Shown here: piece by piece, positions 39,226 to 46,563 of the stretch
Layout of the letters: every line of letters begins with the position of its first letter
Numbering within the stretch: the first letter of the stretch is position 1
NCBI GenBank assembly: GCA_963706835.1
Contig: CAVPOB010000001.1
Coordinates: 62,001 to 126,000 of the forward strand
From: CAVXYG01 sp963706835
GTDB taxonomy: Bacteria > Actinomycetota > Actinomycetes > S36-B12 > GCA-2699445
Length of the DNA stretch: 64,000 nucleotides
Reading direction: 5' to 3'
Notes under the pieces: generated by a model
What the model saw: only the letters and a program-made list of their open reading frames with translations
Told to the model about the DNA's origin: nothing
The model's database searches: none
Made by a program: the position numbers and the translations under genes

Positions 39226-39226
39226 A
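39221..39226 (-). promoter_or_regulatory. -10 box of leaderless dapD
   Basis: On the minus strand TACCGT is 6 nt from the GTG start at 39214. The two boxes form the near-palindrome CTACGGTAG. Confidence 0.6.
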
Positions 39227-39231
39227 GCGGC

Positions 39232-40311
39232 GTGCCCGCCGCGAACTCCCTGCCGACCCTGAATCCGGCCGCTGATGTTGTGGCGCTGACCGCCGCGCTC
39301 ATCGACATCCCGAGCACCTCGCACAGGGAGGAGGCGATTGCGACTGCCGTGGCCGAGGCGCTGCGTGGACTGCCCCACCTGCGCGTGGAGCGGGACGGCA
39401 ACACCGTGGTGGCGAGCACGGACCTGGGCCGGGCGCAGCGGGTCATCCTGGCCGGGCACCTGGATACCGTCCCCGAGCACGACAACCTCCCGCACCACTT
39501 CGACGGTGATCTGCTGTACGGGCTTGGCTCCTGCGACATGAAGGGCGGCGTGGCCGTGGCGCTGCGGTGCGCGGCTACGATCCCGGAGCCGGTGCGGGAC
39601 GTCACCTATGTGTTCTACGAGGCTGAGGAGGTCGAGGAGCGGTTCAACGGGCTGCGTCGGCTGACGTTGCAGCGGCCAGATCTCATCAGCGGCGACTTCG
39701 CCGTCCTCTTGGAGCCCTCAGACGCCGGGATCGAGGCAGGCTGCCAAGGAACCCTGCGGGCGGTGGTGAGCACGTCCGGCCGGCGATCGCACAGCGCGCG
39801 ATCCTGGAAGGGCGACAATGCCATCCACAAGCTCGGGGAGATCCTGCGTCGCCTCAACTCCTATGTGCCCGAGCGGGTCGATGTGGACGGGTTGACCTAC
39901 CGGGAAGGCCTCAACGCCGTTGGCGTGGCCGGCGGCGTGGCCGGCAATGTGATCCCGGATGCGGCCAGCGTGACGGTGAACTACCGATTCGCGCCCTCCC
40001 GCAGCGTCGAGGAGGCAGAAGCCCATGTCCGGGCGGTTTTCCAGGGATTCGCGGTGGAGATCGTCGACCTGGCCCCCGGCGCGCGGCCCGGATTGGGCCA
40101 CCCGGCGGCGGCCGCATTCGTGACCGCGGTGGGAGCCGAGCCCCGACCGAAGTTCGGATGGACGGATGTGGCGCGGTTCACGGCATTGGGCATCCCGGCG
40201 GTCAACTTCGGCCCGGGGGATCCGTCGCTGGCGCACGCCCAGAATGAACACGTCCCCCTCCCGCAGTTGCAGTTCTGCGACCAGACGATGCAGCGCTGGC
40301 TGCGCGATTGA
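39232..40311 (+). CDS. dapE: Succinyl-diaminopimelate desuccinylase DapE
   Basis: This 359-residue M20 family metallohydrolase has metal-site motifs LAGHLDTVP, GLGSCDMKGG, YEAEEVEE and LLEPSDAG, and a C-terminal His in HAQNEHVPL. It releases succinate from N-succinyl-LL-DAP, giving LL-DAP for mDAP and lysine. The GTG is chosen from the leaderless -10 box. Longer in-frame starts would lie inside dapD. Confidence 0.94.
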   Translation: MPAANSLPTLNPAADVVALTAALIDIPSTSHREEAIATAVAEALRGLPHLRVERDGNTVVASTDLGRAQRVILAGHLDTVPEHDNLPHHFDGDLLYGLGSCDMKGGVAVALRCAATIPEPVRDVTYVFYEAEEVEERFNGLRRLTLQRPDLISGDFAVLLEPSDAGIEAGCQGTLRAVVSTSGRRSHSARSWKGDNAIHKLGEILRRLNSYVPERVDVDGLTYREGLNAVGVAGGVAGNVIPDAASVTVNYRFAPSRSVEEAEAHVRAVFQGFAVEIVDLAPGARPGLGHPAAAAFVTAVGAEPRPKFGWTDVARFTALGIPAVNFGPGDPSLAHAQNEHVPLPQLQFCDQTMQRWLRD

Positions 40312-40399
40312 CCGTCGGCAGGTTTGGATTGCCGCAGGTCGGGCATCACAGCGGCGTATCGATGTGCCGGACCACCTGGTCCGCAGCTGTACCGACCTA

Positions 40400-40414
40400 G
40401 AGGGGCATCCCCTC
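40400..40414 (+). other. Short hairpin before a ribosome-binding site
   Basis: GAGGGG-CAT-CCCCTC can form a 6-bp hairpin with a 3-nt loop, ending 4 nt before the GGAGGA ribosome-binding site of the next gene. It could influence translation. It is too small to be sure. Confidence 0.35.
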
Positions 40415-40428
40415 GATCGGAGGAACCG

Positions 40429-41097
40429 ATGAACCGCCGTAGGACCGCCATCATCGCCGTCGCCACCGCCTCTGTCGTGGCAGCCAGCACCGCAGCCGTA
40501 GCGCTGGCCGTTCCCGGCCAGGGAACCGCGACCGAGCTCACCGCCGAGGCCGCCGAGGTTCCCGGCACCCCGGCCGAATTGATCGGCACCAGCTTCCTGC
40601 TGCCCGAGCACTACATCGCCTTCACCCTTCAGGACGGAGCGCTGACCAGCGTCGGTGCGCAGGCCGAACTGCCGGAGGCCATCCTGGAGTCGATCGAGGA
40701 GCAGTTGGCTGCGGCCGGCGGGCAGAGCATCGTCTTCGTGGACAGCGACACCGCGCGCGCGGACGGCCTCACCACCGCGCTGGCCACCGTGACGCCGACC
40801 AACGGTTTGACACTGGGCACCTCGAACGAGCAGATGCAGCAGTGGCTGGCCAGCCTGTTCGCCGATCAGGGCGGCGAGGTGGCCAGCCTGCCGGTGCCGG
40901 AGGTGCCCAACGCCAGCCTCACCTTCCCCGAGACCATCGCGACCGGCGAAGAGTCCACCGACGAGATCACCTGGTACGTCACCGAGTACGTCTCCCAGTA
41001 CGCCGACGCAGCCGTCTCGGTCCGGTTCTCCACCGTCGACGAAACCGGCGAGGACCGTGCCGAGTTCGACGTGATCATGGCCAGCATGACGCGCTGA
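40429..41097 (+). CDS. Secreted or membrane-anchored protein of unknown function
   Basis: This 222-residue protein starts MNRRRTAIIAVATASVVAAS, a signal peptide ending near AVPGQG. The mature part is acidic and has no Cys and no recognised domain. GGAGGAA lies 5 nt upstream of the ATG. It sits alone between dapE and the LOG gene. Confidence 0.65.
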   Translation: MNRRRTAIIAVATASVVAASTAAVALAVPGQGTATELTAEAAEVPGTPAELIGTSFLLPEHYIAFTLQDGALTSVGAQAELPEAILESIEEQLAAAGGQSIVFVDSDTARADGLTTALATVTPTNGLTLGTSNEQMQQWLASLFADQGGEVASLPVPEVPNASLTFPETIATGEESTDEITWYVTEYVSQYADAAVSVRFSTVDETGEDRAEFDVIMASMTR

Positions 41098-41114
41098 CGC
41101 GCTGCCACTGTTGT

Positions 41115-41159
41115 TCACCGGGTCGCCACCTCCGTTCCGCGGAAAAGGCGGCCCGGTGA
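41115..41159 (+). terminator. Strong hairpin between the secreted protein and LOG genes
   Basis: TCACCGGGTCGCC pairs with GGCGGCCCGGTGA (13 bp including one G-U) around a 19-nt loop. There is no clear T-run, as is usual in high-GC actinobacteria. It ends 4 bp before the LOG -10 box, so it may end the upstream transcript and shape the LOG promoter. Confidence 0.6.
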
Positions 41160-41162
41160 TCG

Positions 41163-41168
41163 TACGTT
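41163..41168 (+). promoter_or_regulatory. -10 box of leaderless LOG gene
   Basis: TACGTT is 6 nt upstream of ATG 41175. Confidence 0.6.
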
Positions 41169-41174
41169 GATGCC

Positions 41175-42002
41175 ATGGCATCATCAGTGAGGCGCCCTTC
41201 GCAGGAGCCCGGGGGGCCGGCGCAGCGCCAACGCGGTCCCGTGACGTTGCGCCGCAGTTGGTTCAATAGCGGTACGACGGACCAGCGCCTGCTGGATTCC
41301 TGGGGACCCACGGACTGGGTGCACACCGATCCGTGGCGGGTCATGCGGATCCAAGCGGAATTCGTCGAGGGTTTCGGTGCGATGGCTGATGTCGGCCCGG
41401 CCATCAGCGTCTTCGGCAGTGCGCGCACCACGCCCGACGACCCCGACTACGCCATCGCCGAACAGGTCGGCGCCCGCCTGGCACGGGCCGGGTATGCCGT
41501 CATCACCGGCGGCGGTCCCGGGATCATGGAGGCGGCCAACAAGGGCGCCAACGAGGCAGGCGGGCTGTCCATCGGGCTCGGGATCGAGTTGCCCTTCGAA
41601 CAGCGGCTCAACGACTGGGTCGACCTCGGGATCAACTTCCGCTACTTCTTCGCGCGCAAGACCGTGTTCGTGAAGTACGCGCAGGGATTCGTGGTATTCC
41701 CCGGCGGATTCGGGACGCTGGACGAGTTGTTCGAGGCGATCACGCTGGTGCAGACCGGCAAGATGACGTCGTTCCCGCTGGTCCTGGTCGGGACGCAGTA
41801 CTGGTCGCCACTGGTCGACTGGATGCACGGCACCCTGCTCGCCGGCGGCAAGATTGGTGCGGGGGACCTGGACTTGATCACGGTGACCGACGACCCGGCC
41901 ACCGTCCTGGAGGTCATCGTGGCCGCCGACCGCCGACGTAACGAGGCGGTCGAGAACGGCCTGGGAGCCGGTGGCATGCAGCAGGGCGACGACGCCTGGT
42001 GA
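41175..42002 (+). CDS. LOG family protein (cytokinin riboside 5'-monophosphate phosphoribohydrolase-like)
   Basis: This 275-residue protein has the family motifs GGGPGIMEAANKGA and PGGFGTLDELFE, which form the nucleotide-binding active site of LOG/TIGR00730 proteins. The enzyme releases the base from N6-modified or unmodified AMP. It matches the position of Rv1205 between dapE and folP2. An N-terminal Arg/Gln/Pro-rich extension of about 25 residues precedes the conserved part. The leaderless promoter fixes the ATG. Confidence 0.9.
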   Translation: MASSVRRPSQEPGGPAQRQRGPVTLRRSWFNSGTTDQRLLDSWGPTDWVHTDPWRVMRIQAEFVEGFGAMADVGPAISVFGSARTTPDDPDYAIAEQVGARLARAGYAVITGGGPGIMEAANKGANEAGGLSIGLGIELPFEQRLNDWVDLGINFRYFFARKTVFVKYAQGFVVFPGGFGTLDELFEAITLVQTGKMTSFPLVLVGTQYWSPLVDWMHGTLLAGGKIGAGDLDLITVTDDPATVLEVIVAADRRRNEAVENGLGAGGMQQGDDAW

Positions 42003-42033
42003 ACCTCCGGGCCGGCGAGCCGACGTGCCGCAC

Positions 42034-42345
42034 ACTGGCCAACCGGACCTGCAGAGGGGGTGACGCGCGAACCAGCCGGGCCTGTTGGGGTGGAGACCGA
42101 CGGACCGGCCGGTGCCCGGCATTGGCCAACCGGACCTGCCCGGGCTGACGCGCGGCCAGTCGGACCCTCCCGGCCGACCCGCGGACCGGACCGGACCGGC
42201 CGGTGCCCAGGCACTGGCCAACCGGACCTGCCCGGGCTGGCGCGCGGCCAGTCGGACCCTCCCGGCCGACCCGCGGACCGGACCGGACCGGCCAGGCCGC
42301 TCCCGGGCACTGGCCAACCGGACCTGCCCGGGCCGACGCCTTGGT
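42034..42345. repeat. About 90-bp tandem repeat between convergent genes
   Basis: The core ACTGGCCAACCGGACCTGC (ATTGGCC in one copy) starts at 42034, 42121, 42213 and 42309, giving steps of 87, 92 and 96 bp. Copies 2 and 3 share a long GC-rich body (GCGCGGCCAGTCGGACCC and a GGACC triplication). It lies between the 3' ends of the LOG gene and the secreted protein gene. Confidence 0.8.
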
Positions 42346-42390
42346 GACCGGCTGGGGCCGACGGACGTGCCGCCGGCCCCCCGCCCGGCA

Positions 42391-42957
42391 CTACGACGCG
42401 GATCCGCCGTGCTGCTGGCGGAACTCCTGGCGGAACTCGCCGTGCTGCTGGCGGAACTCCTGGAACCGGCTTCGGCGCTCGGCCATCGCCTCCTCGCCCT
42501 CCTCGGTGAGGCTGCCGATGTGGACGGCGGTGCCGTCGGCGTCCGCCGCGACGCGCACCGACTGGCCGACAGTCAGGGCATCCGCCGTCGCCTCGTCGCG
42601 GTCGATGCGGATTGTGGTGCCATCGGTGATGACGTAGGTCTGGGTGTAGCCGTCCTCACTGGTCACCGTGATGCCGCCAGCATCGACCGCTTCGATGGTG
42701 CCGTTGTGCAGCACCATCTCGCGGTACTCGCCCTCGGGAGTGCGCACGACGTGCTCACCGTGCAGCAGGGGCCCCATGCCAGGCCCGCCCATCTTGTCGC
42801 GCCATGGCCGCTCTTCGCTGGTCGCCTGGGGTCCCTGCTCAGGCTCGTCCGCGGCGAACGACACCCCGGTCAGTACCGTGGCGGCAACCGCCCCGGCCGC
42901 GACCAGTCCTGCTGCCCGGCCGGCTCGTCCCATCCTGGAACGTGTGCTCGTACTCAT
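42391..42957 (-). CDS. Secreted protein with a DUF5666-like beta domain and a Gln/His/Arg-rich tail
   Basis: This 188-residue protein has a signal peptide (AGLVAAGAVAATVLTGVSFAA) and a central OB-like region (GTIEAVDAGGITVTSEDGYT, TDGTTIRIDRDEA). The tail repeats FRQQHGEFRQ, FRQQHGG. GAGGAGG precedes the ATG. The beta domain resembles DUF5666-type modules. The tail might bind metal or nucleic acid, but this is speculation. Confidence 0.65.
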   Translation of the reverse strand: MSTSTRSRMGRAGRAAGLVAAGAVAATVLTGVSFAADEPEQGPQATSEERPWRDKMGGPGMGPLLHGEHVVRTPEGEYREMVLHNGTIEAVDAGGITVTSEDGYTQTYVITDGTTIRIDRDEATADALTVGQSVRVAADADGTAVHIGSLTEEGEEAMAERRSRFQEFRQQHGEFRQEFRQQHGGSAS

Positions 42958-43091
42958 CGTGCCTCCTCGTCCCCGACCCTCGGGGCCCCACGAGTAGTCA
43001 AACGCGGCCCCGTCAGAGCGGCGTTGCGCGAGTGTTCGGGACAGGTACGAGCACTGGTGCGCTGGCCTGTGGCGGCGATCAGGGGACTCGG

Positions 43092-43097
43092 TAGCCT
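43092..43097 (+). promoter_or_regulatory. -10 box of leaderless folP2-like gene
   Basis: TAGCCT is 6 nt upstream of GTG 43104. Confidence 0.6.
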
Positions 43098-43103
43098 TGC
43101 CTG

Positions 43104-43982
43104 GTGATCGACCTGCGCCCCCTGCTGGAGCACGCCCAGACCGCCCCGACCCCGACGGCCTCGTACAACGTCGCCGGCGTCGATCTCGGAGCGGAACCGG
43201 CCCTCATGGGGGTGGTCAACCGATCCCCTGGCTCCTGGTACCGGGAGTCGGTCGCGCTATCGACCGAGGCGGCCGTCGCCCGCGGTCGCCGACTCGCGCT
43301 GGAGGGGGCGGCCCTGGTCGATGTGGGCGCGGAGTCCACCTTGTCCCACACCCCGGAGGTCGCCGCGGAGCGGCAGACAGAAATCCTGCTGCCGATCGTG
43401 CAGCAACTCGTCGGTCACGGTGTCCCGGTGTCGGTGGAGACCTACCACCCCAGCACCGCCGACGCCGTCCTCAGCGCCGGAGCCACCATTCTGAACGTCA
43501 CGGCGACCCAGGAAGCCGCGGAACTCTACCCCGTCGCGGCGAACCACGATGCCGTGATGATTCTGTGCTACTACGCCGGCGACAACCCGCGCGACGACGT
43601 GCCACTCACGCCGCACCGGGATCCGCTGTACGGCGTGATGGAGTTCTTCGAGCGCGAATTGGAGCGGGCCACCAGCGCCGGGGTGCGGCGCATCATCCTC
43701 GATCCGGGGGCCGGGTTCTACTACAGCGACCTCACCGACGGGGCGGCTCGCGTCGCACACCAGATGCGGCTCATGCTCGCCAGCGGCCGGCTGCGCAGTT
43801 TCGGCTACCCGGTGTGCAACGCGCTGCCGCACGCGTTCGAATTCTTCGGCGAGGAGGTCCGTACCGCGGAGGGATTCTTCGGTGTGCTCGCCGCCATCGG
43901 AGGGACCAGCCTGTTCCGCACCCACGAGGTGCGGCAGTTGCACGGCGTACTGCAGTGCCTGCGGCTGGGGGAGCGGCCATGA
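43104..43982 (+). CDS. Dihydropteroate synthase-like protein (FolP2 type)
   Basis: This 292-residue pterin-binding TIM barrel has the start MGVVNRSPGSWYR, then VDVGAEST, ILNVTA and ILDPGAGFYY. Compared with true DHPS, key positions are altered: loop 1 lacks the usual NxTPDSF, the NDV motif reads NVT, and the C-terminal SRKS substrate motif is missing (NALPHAF). This fits the actinobacterial FolP2/Rv1207 group, reported not to act as a DHPS. The stop overlaps the next start, giving a three-gene operon. Confidence 0.85.
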   Translation: MIDLRPLLEHAQTAPTPTASYNVAGVDLGAEPALMGVVNRSPGSWYRESVALSTEAAVARGRRLALEGAALVDVGAESTLSHTPEVAAERQTEILLPIVQQLVGHGVPVSVETYHPSTADAVLSAGATILNVTATQEAAELYPVAANHDAVMILCYYAGDNPRDDVPLTPHRDPLYGVMEFFERELERATSAGVRRIILDPGAGFYYSDLTDGAARVAHQMRLMLASGRLRSFGYPVCNALPHAFEFFGEEVRTAEGFFGVLAAIGGTSLFRTHEVRQLHGVLQCLRLGERP

Positions 43983-44245
43983 CCTGGCTGTTCGCAGCGT
44001 TGGCGTTCGTGGTCATCGTCGGGACGGCCTTGGCGCTGGCTGGGCGGTGGCGCCCGCCCGGTCTGGCGCCTGGACGGCCTGCGGCCGAACCGATCGACGA
44101 CCATGCCACCTTCGAGGTGGTGCTGCGCGGATACCGGATGGATCAAGTGGATGCCGAGCTGGCACGGCTTCGGCGAGCTCTGGCCGAAGTCGACTCGGCT
44201 CCCGAGGTGCCTGATGGCCCGACGGACAGCACAATCGACCCGTGA
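43979..44245 (+). CDS. DivIVA-domain membrane protein (Rv1209-like)
   Basis: This 88-residue protein has one N-terminal transmembrane helix (LFAALAFVVIVGTALALAG) and a short DivIVA-type motif FEVVLRGYRMDQVDAELARL. The ATG overlaps the folP2-like stop, and its own stop overlaps the next GTG. It probably localises to the septum or pole, but this is inference from the motif. Confidence 0.75.
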   Translation: MTWLFAALAFVVIVGTALALAGRWRPPGLAPGRPAAEPIDDHATFEVVLRGYRMDQVDAELARLRRALAEVDSAPEVPDGPTDSTIDP

Positions 44246-44763
44246 CCTCTGCTGCAACTGCTCCCAGCGCCCCCCTTGTCAGCGACTTCCCGGGTCGCGC
44301 GGACCTCGCCATCTCGGTGCCGGTCGATGCCGATCAGCCGACGGCGTTCGCGGCCATCACCGACTGGGCCGCGCAGAGCCGGTGGATGTTGGGCACCAGA
44401 GTGTGGGTCAGCAGAGGTACCGGCCGGGCGGTGGGCGATGAGCTGTCCGGTTTCACCGGTGTCGGCCGCCTGGGCTTCCTGGACACGATGATCATCACCG
44501 AGTTTCGCGACGATCTGGTAGTGGTGGAGCACACCGGCAAGGTCGTGCGCGGCGCGGGTTGGATGGGCGCCTCCCGCGAGGACGGGCAGACCCGGTTCGT
44601 CTGGGGCGAGGCCGTGCAGTTGCCGTTCGGGGTGCTCGGCAGACTCGGCTGGCTCGTCGTGAAGCCAATCCTGGCGCTGGCCGTGCGACGGTCCCTGCGG
44701 GGCCTGGCGGCCCTGGTGGCTGCAGGATCGCTGCCCACCGCCGGCGATCCCGCCATGGCGTAG
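44242..44763 (+). CDS. SRPBCC (polyketide cyclase-like) superfamily protein
   Basis: This 173-residue protein has a START/SRPBCC fold pattern (DLAISVPVDADQPTAFAAIT, DWAAQSRWM, TRFVWGEAVQLP). Members bind hydrophobic ligands. It is the third gene in the folP2-like/DivIVA operon, starting at GTG 44242 with a 4-bp overlap (GTGA). The ligand is unknown. Confidence 0.75.
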   Translation: MTSAATAPSAPLVSDFPGRADLAISVPVDADQPTAFAAITDWAAQSRWMLGTRVWVSRGTGRAVGDELSGFTGVGRLGFLDTMIITEFRDDLVVVEHTGKVVRGAGWMGASREDGQTRFVWGEAVQLPFGVLGRLGWLVVKPILALAVRRSLRGLAALVAAGSLPTAGDPAMA

Positions 44764-44867
44764 CGGGTACGGCGTTTCCGTTTCCCTGTCTGCTTGCGCG
44801 ATACTAGGTGCAGCGCGCAGGCACGCTTGCTGGCTGAGACGTGTCGCAGACGAGGAAAGGGGACGTG

Positions 44868-45035
44868 ATGGCTGCTATGAAGCCGCGTACCGGCGACGGT
44901 CCGCTCGAAGTGACCAAGGAGGGCCGTGGCATCGTCATGCGCGTGCCCTTGGAAGGCGGAGGCCGCCTGGTGGTCGAGTTGAAGGCAGATGAGGCGGCAG
45001 ACCTCGGCGCCCAGTTGACCGAAGTGGCCGGCTGA
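44868..45035 (+). CDS. DUF3117 family protein
   Basis: This 55-residue protein starts AAMKPRTGDGPLEVTKEGRG and is near-invariant across actinobacteria (Rv1211-like). GAGGAAAGGGG precedes ATG 44868. The leader carries CGATACTAGG near 44808, also seen before fdxA, possibly the core of a common promoter. The function is unknown. A strong hairpin follows the stop. Confidence 0.95.
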   Translation: MAAMKPRTGDGPLEVTKEGRGIVMRVPLEGGGRLVVELKADEAADLGAQLTEVAG

Positions 45036-45050
45036 CCTGTCCTCCTCGCC

Positions 45051-45085
45051 AAGGCGCGGCCCCGGAATGCATCGGGCCGCGCCTT
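45051..45085. terminator. Terminator-like hairpin after DUF3117
   Basis: AAGGCGCGGCCC pairs perfectly with GGGCCGCGCCTT (12 bp) around an 11-nt loop, followed by TTCCGC. It lies between the convergent DUF3117 and O-methyltransferase genes and could serve both. Confidence 0.8.
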
Positions 45086-45175
45086 CCGCATGTCCGGCCT
45101 CACCGAGCACGACCTTCAGGTCCACCACGCCGCTGCTGCGACTCGCCTGACGCGGCAGAGCCTCCCCCCGCGCCG

Positions 45176-45835
45176 CTACGCGTCGCCGGGGGACGCCTGG
45201 GCCACGCCCACGAGCAACCCGTCACCGACCGGGAGCAAAGCCGACACCAGGGATTCCTCCTGGGCCATCTGCTGGCCGAGTTCCCGCAGCCCCACGGTCT
45301 GGGAGTCCCGCTGGGCCGGATCGGCCACCTTCCCGCCCCACAGTGCGTTGTCGATGATGACCAGGCCGCCCGGCCGCAACAGGCGCAGTGCCTGCTCGTA
45401 GTAGGCCGCGTACTCAGACTTGTCCGCATCGATGAAGACGATGTCGTAGGCGCCATCGGCCAGCCGCGGCAGGACCTCCATGGCGCGGCCCGCGATGAGC
45501 CGATACCGTCCCGGTGCGATTCCGGCAGCGTGCAGGACCTCACGGGCCGCGCGCTGGCGCTCATGCTCGGCGTCGATGGAGGTCAGGGTGCCCTTGGCGG
45601 ACATGCCGCGCAGCAGCCACACGCTGCTCACGCCGGTCCCCGTCCCGATCTCCACGACGTGCGAGGCGTCGATCGCGCTGGCCAACAGACGCAGGACGGG
45701 CCCCGCCCCCGGCCCGATCGGGGTGCAGCCGAGCTCGGAGGCCCGAACCCGGGCGGTGGTGAGGGCCTCGTCCTCCGGGACGAAGGCCCCCGCGTATTCA
45801 ACGCTGGCGGCATCGAGTGCGGGAACAGCGGTCAT
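45176..45835 (-). CDS. O-methyltransferase (Rv1220c-like)
   Basis: This 219-residue class I caffeoyl-CoA/catechol-type O-methyltransferase has VVEIGTGTGVSSVWLLRGM, TSIDAEHERQ, YDIVFIDADKSEYAAYYEQA and GGLVIIDNALWGG. The Asp-Asp-Asn metal-site residues are present. GGAGG lies 7 nt before the ATG. In mycobacteria this gene is followed divergently by sigE-rseA-htrA-tatB. Here only an htrA tail and tatB remain. Confidence 0.9.
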   Translation of the reverse strand: MTAVPALDAASVEYAGAFVPEDEALTTARVRASELGCTPIGPGAGPVLRLLASAIDASHVVEIGTGTGVSSVWLLRGMSAKGTLTSIDAEHERQRAAREVLHAAGIAPGRYRLIAGRAMEVLPRLADGAYDIVFIDADKSEYAAYYEQALRLLRPGGLVIIDNALWGGKVADPAQRDSQTVGLRELGQQMAQEESLVSALLPVGDGLLVGVAQASPGDA

Positions 45836-45939
45836 CCTGGCACCTCCGGTCGCGGGCGCCCCACGAGGAATCGTGCGGCGTCGTCACCTCCCGGCGTGGG
45901 CGCCGGGCAGCGATGCCTCAGCCTATTCCCCGGCATCCT

Positions 45940-46174
45940 TCGACGGTGGCCGGGGTGCGCGATCAAGGTGCTCCGGGCGGATGCCGCCGGCCGCAGGACC
46001 GGGGGTTCCGGCTCCGGGTTAGCGGTGGATGGCGCTGGCCGCAATCGCCGACATCGCCAACGGCAACGAGGTGGTGATCGCGCTGCATACCAATGCCCCC
46101 GGCGACACCGTGGAACTGACGATGGCCGACGGGATCACGTGCGCGTGGTCCTTGCCGTCCGGCAGGAAGGCTGA
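45940..46174 (+). pseudogene. Remnant of HtrA/DegP-like protease (PDZ C-terminus only)
   Basis: Pieces in alternating frames read AIKVLRADAAGRRT, LAVDG, ALAAIADIANGNEVVIALHT, NAPGDTVELT and DHVRVVLAVRQEG-stop (TGA 46172-46174). These match the end of an HtrA PDZ domain, including the typical PGDTVELT strand. No protease domain, transmembrane segment or start codon precedes it. Only about 100 bp separate it from the O-methyltransferase gene. Position directly before tatB supports identity with htrA. Confidence 0.6.
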
Positions 46175-46199
46175 GACTCCCATTTCGGGCCTTGCCGCG

Positions 46200-46205
46200 T
46201 ACGCT
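46200..46205 (+). promoter_or_regulatory. -10 box of leaderless tatB
   Basis: TACGCT is 6 nt upstream of GTG 46212. Confidence 0.6.
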
Positions 46206-46211
46206 GGGGGA

Positions 46212-46535
46212 GTGTTCAACATCGGGTTCGGCGAGCTGCTGCTCATCGCCGTGCTCGGTCTGCTGGTGTTCGGCCCGGACCGCTTGCCGGAGGCCGTCCG
46301 CCGCGGGTCGGCGCTCGTCGGGCAGTTGCGGGTGATGGCTACGCAGGCGCGTCAGCAGGTCTCCGACGCTGCCGGGCTCGACGATGCCGAGACCGCCCGG
46401 GTGCTGCAGGACCTGCAGGACCTCCACCCCCGGCGCGTTGCCGGCTCGGTGCTCAATCCCGCCGCCGAGCCTGGGGCGGATCGTCGCAGCACCGGTCCGA
46501 GCCGCTCCACCGGCGTCGATCCCGACCTGTCCTAG
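46212..46535 (+). CDS. tatB: Sec-independent translocase subunit TatB
   Basis: This 107-residue protein starts VFNIGFGELLLIAVLGLLVF with the FGP hinge (VFGPDRLPEAVRR), an amphipathic helix and a variable charged tail. TatB recognises twin-arginine precursors together with TatC. The GTG 46212 start is fixed by the -10 box. The frame is open upstream into the htrA remnant, so longer starts are misleading. Confidence 0.92.
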   Translation: MFNIGFGELLLIAVLGLLVFGPDRLPEAVRRGSALVGQLRVMATQARQQVSDAAGLDDAETARVLQDLQDLHPRRVAGSVLNPAAEPGADRRSTGPSRSTGVDPDLS

Positions 46536-46551
46536 CGCCGTTTCGCGGCGG

Positions 46552-46557
46552 TAGCGT
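46552..46557 (+). promoter_or_regulatory. -10 box of leaderless DUF445 gene
   Basis: TAGCGT is 6 nt upstream of GTG 46564. Confidence 0.6.
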
Positions 46558-46563
46558 CAACGC

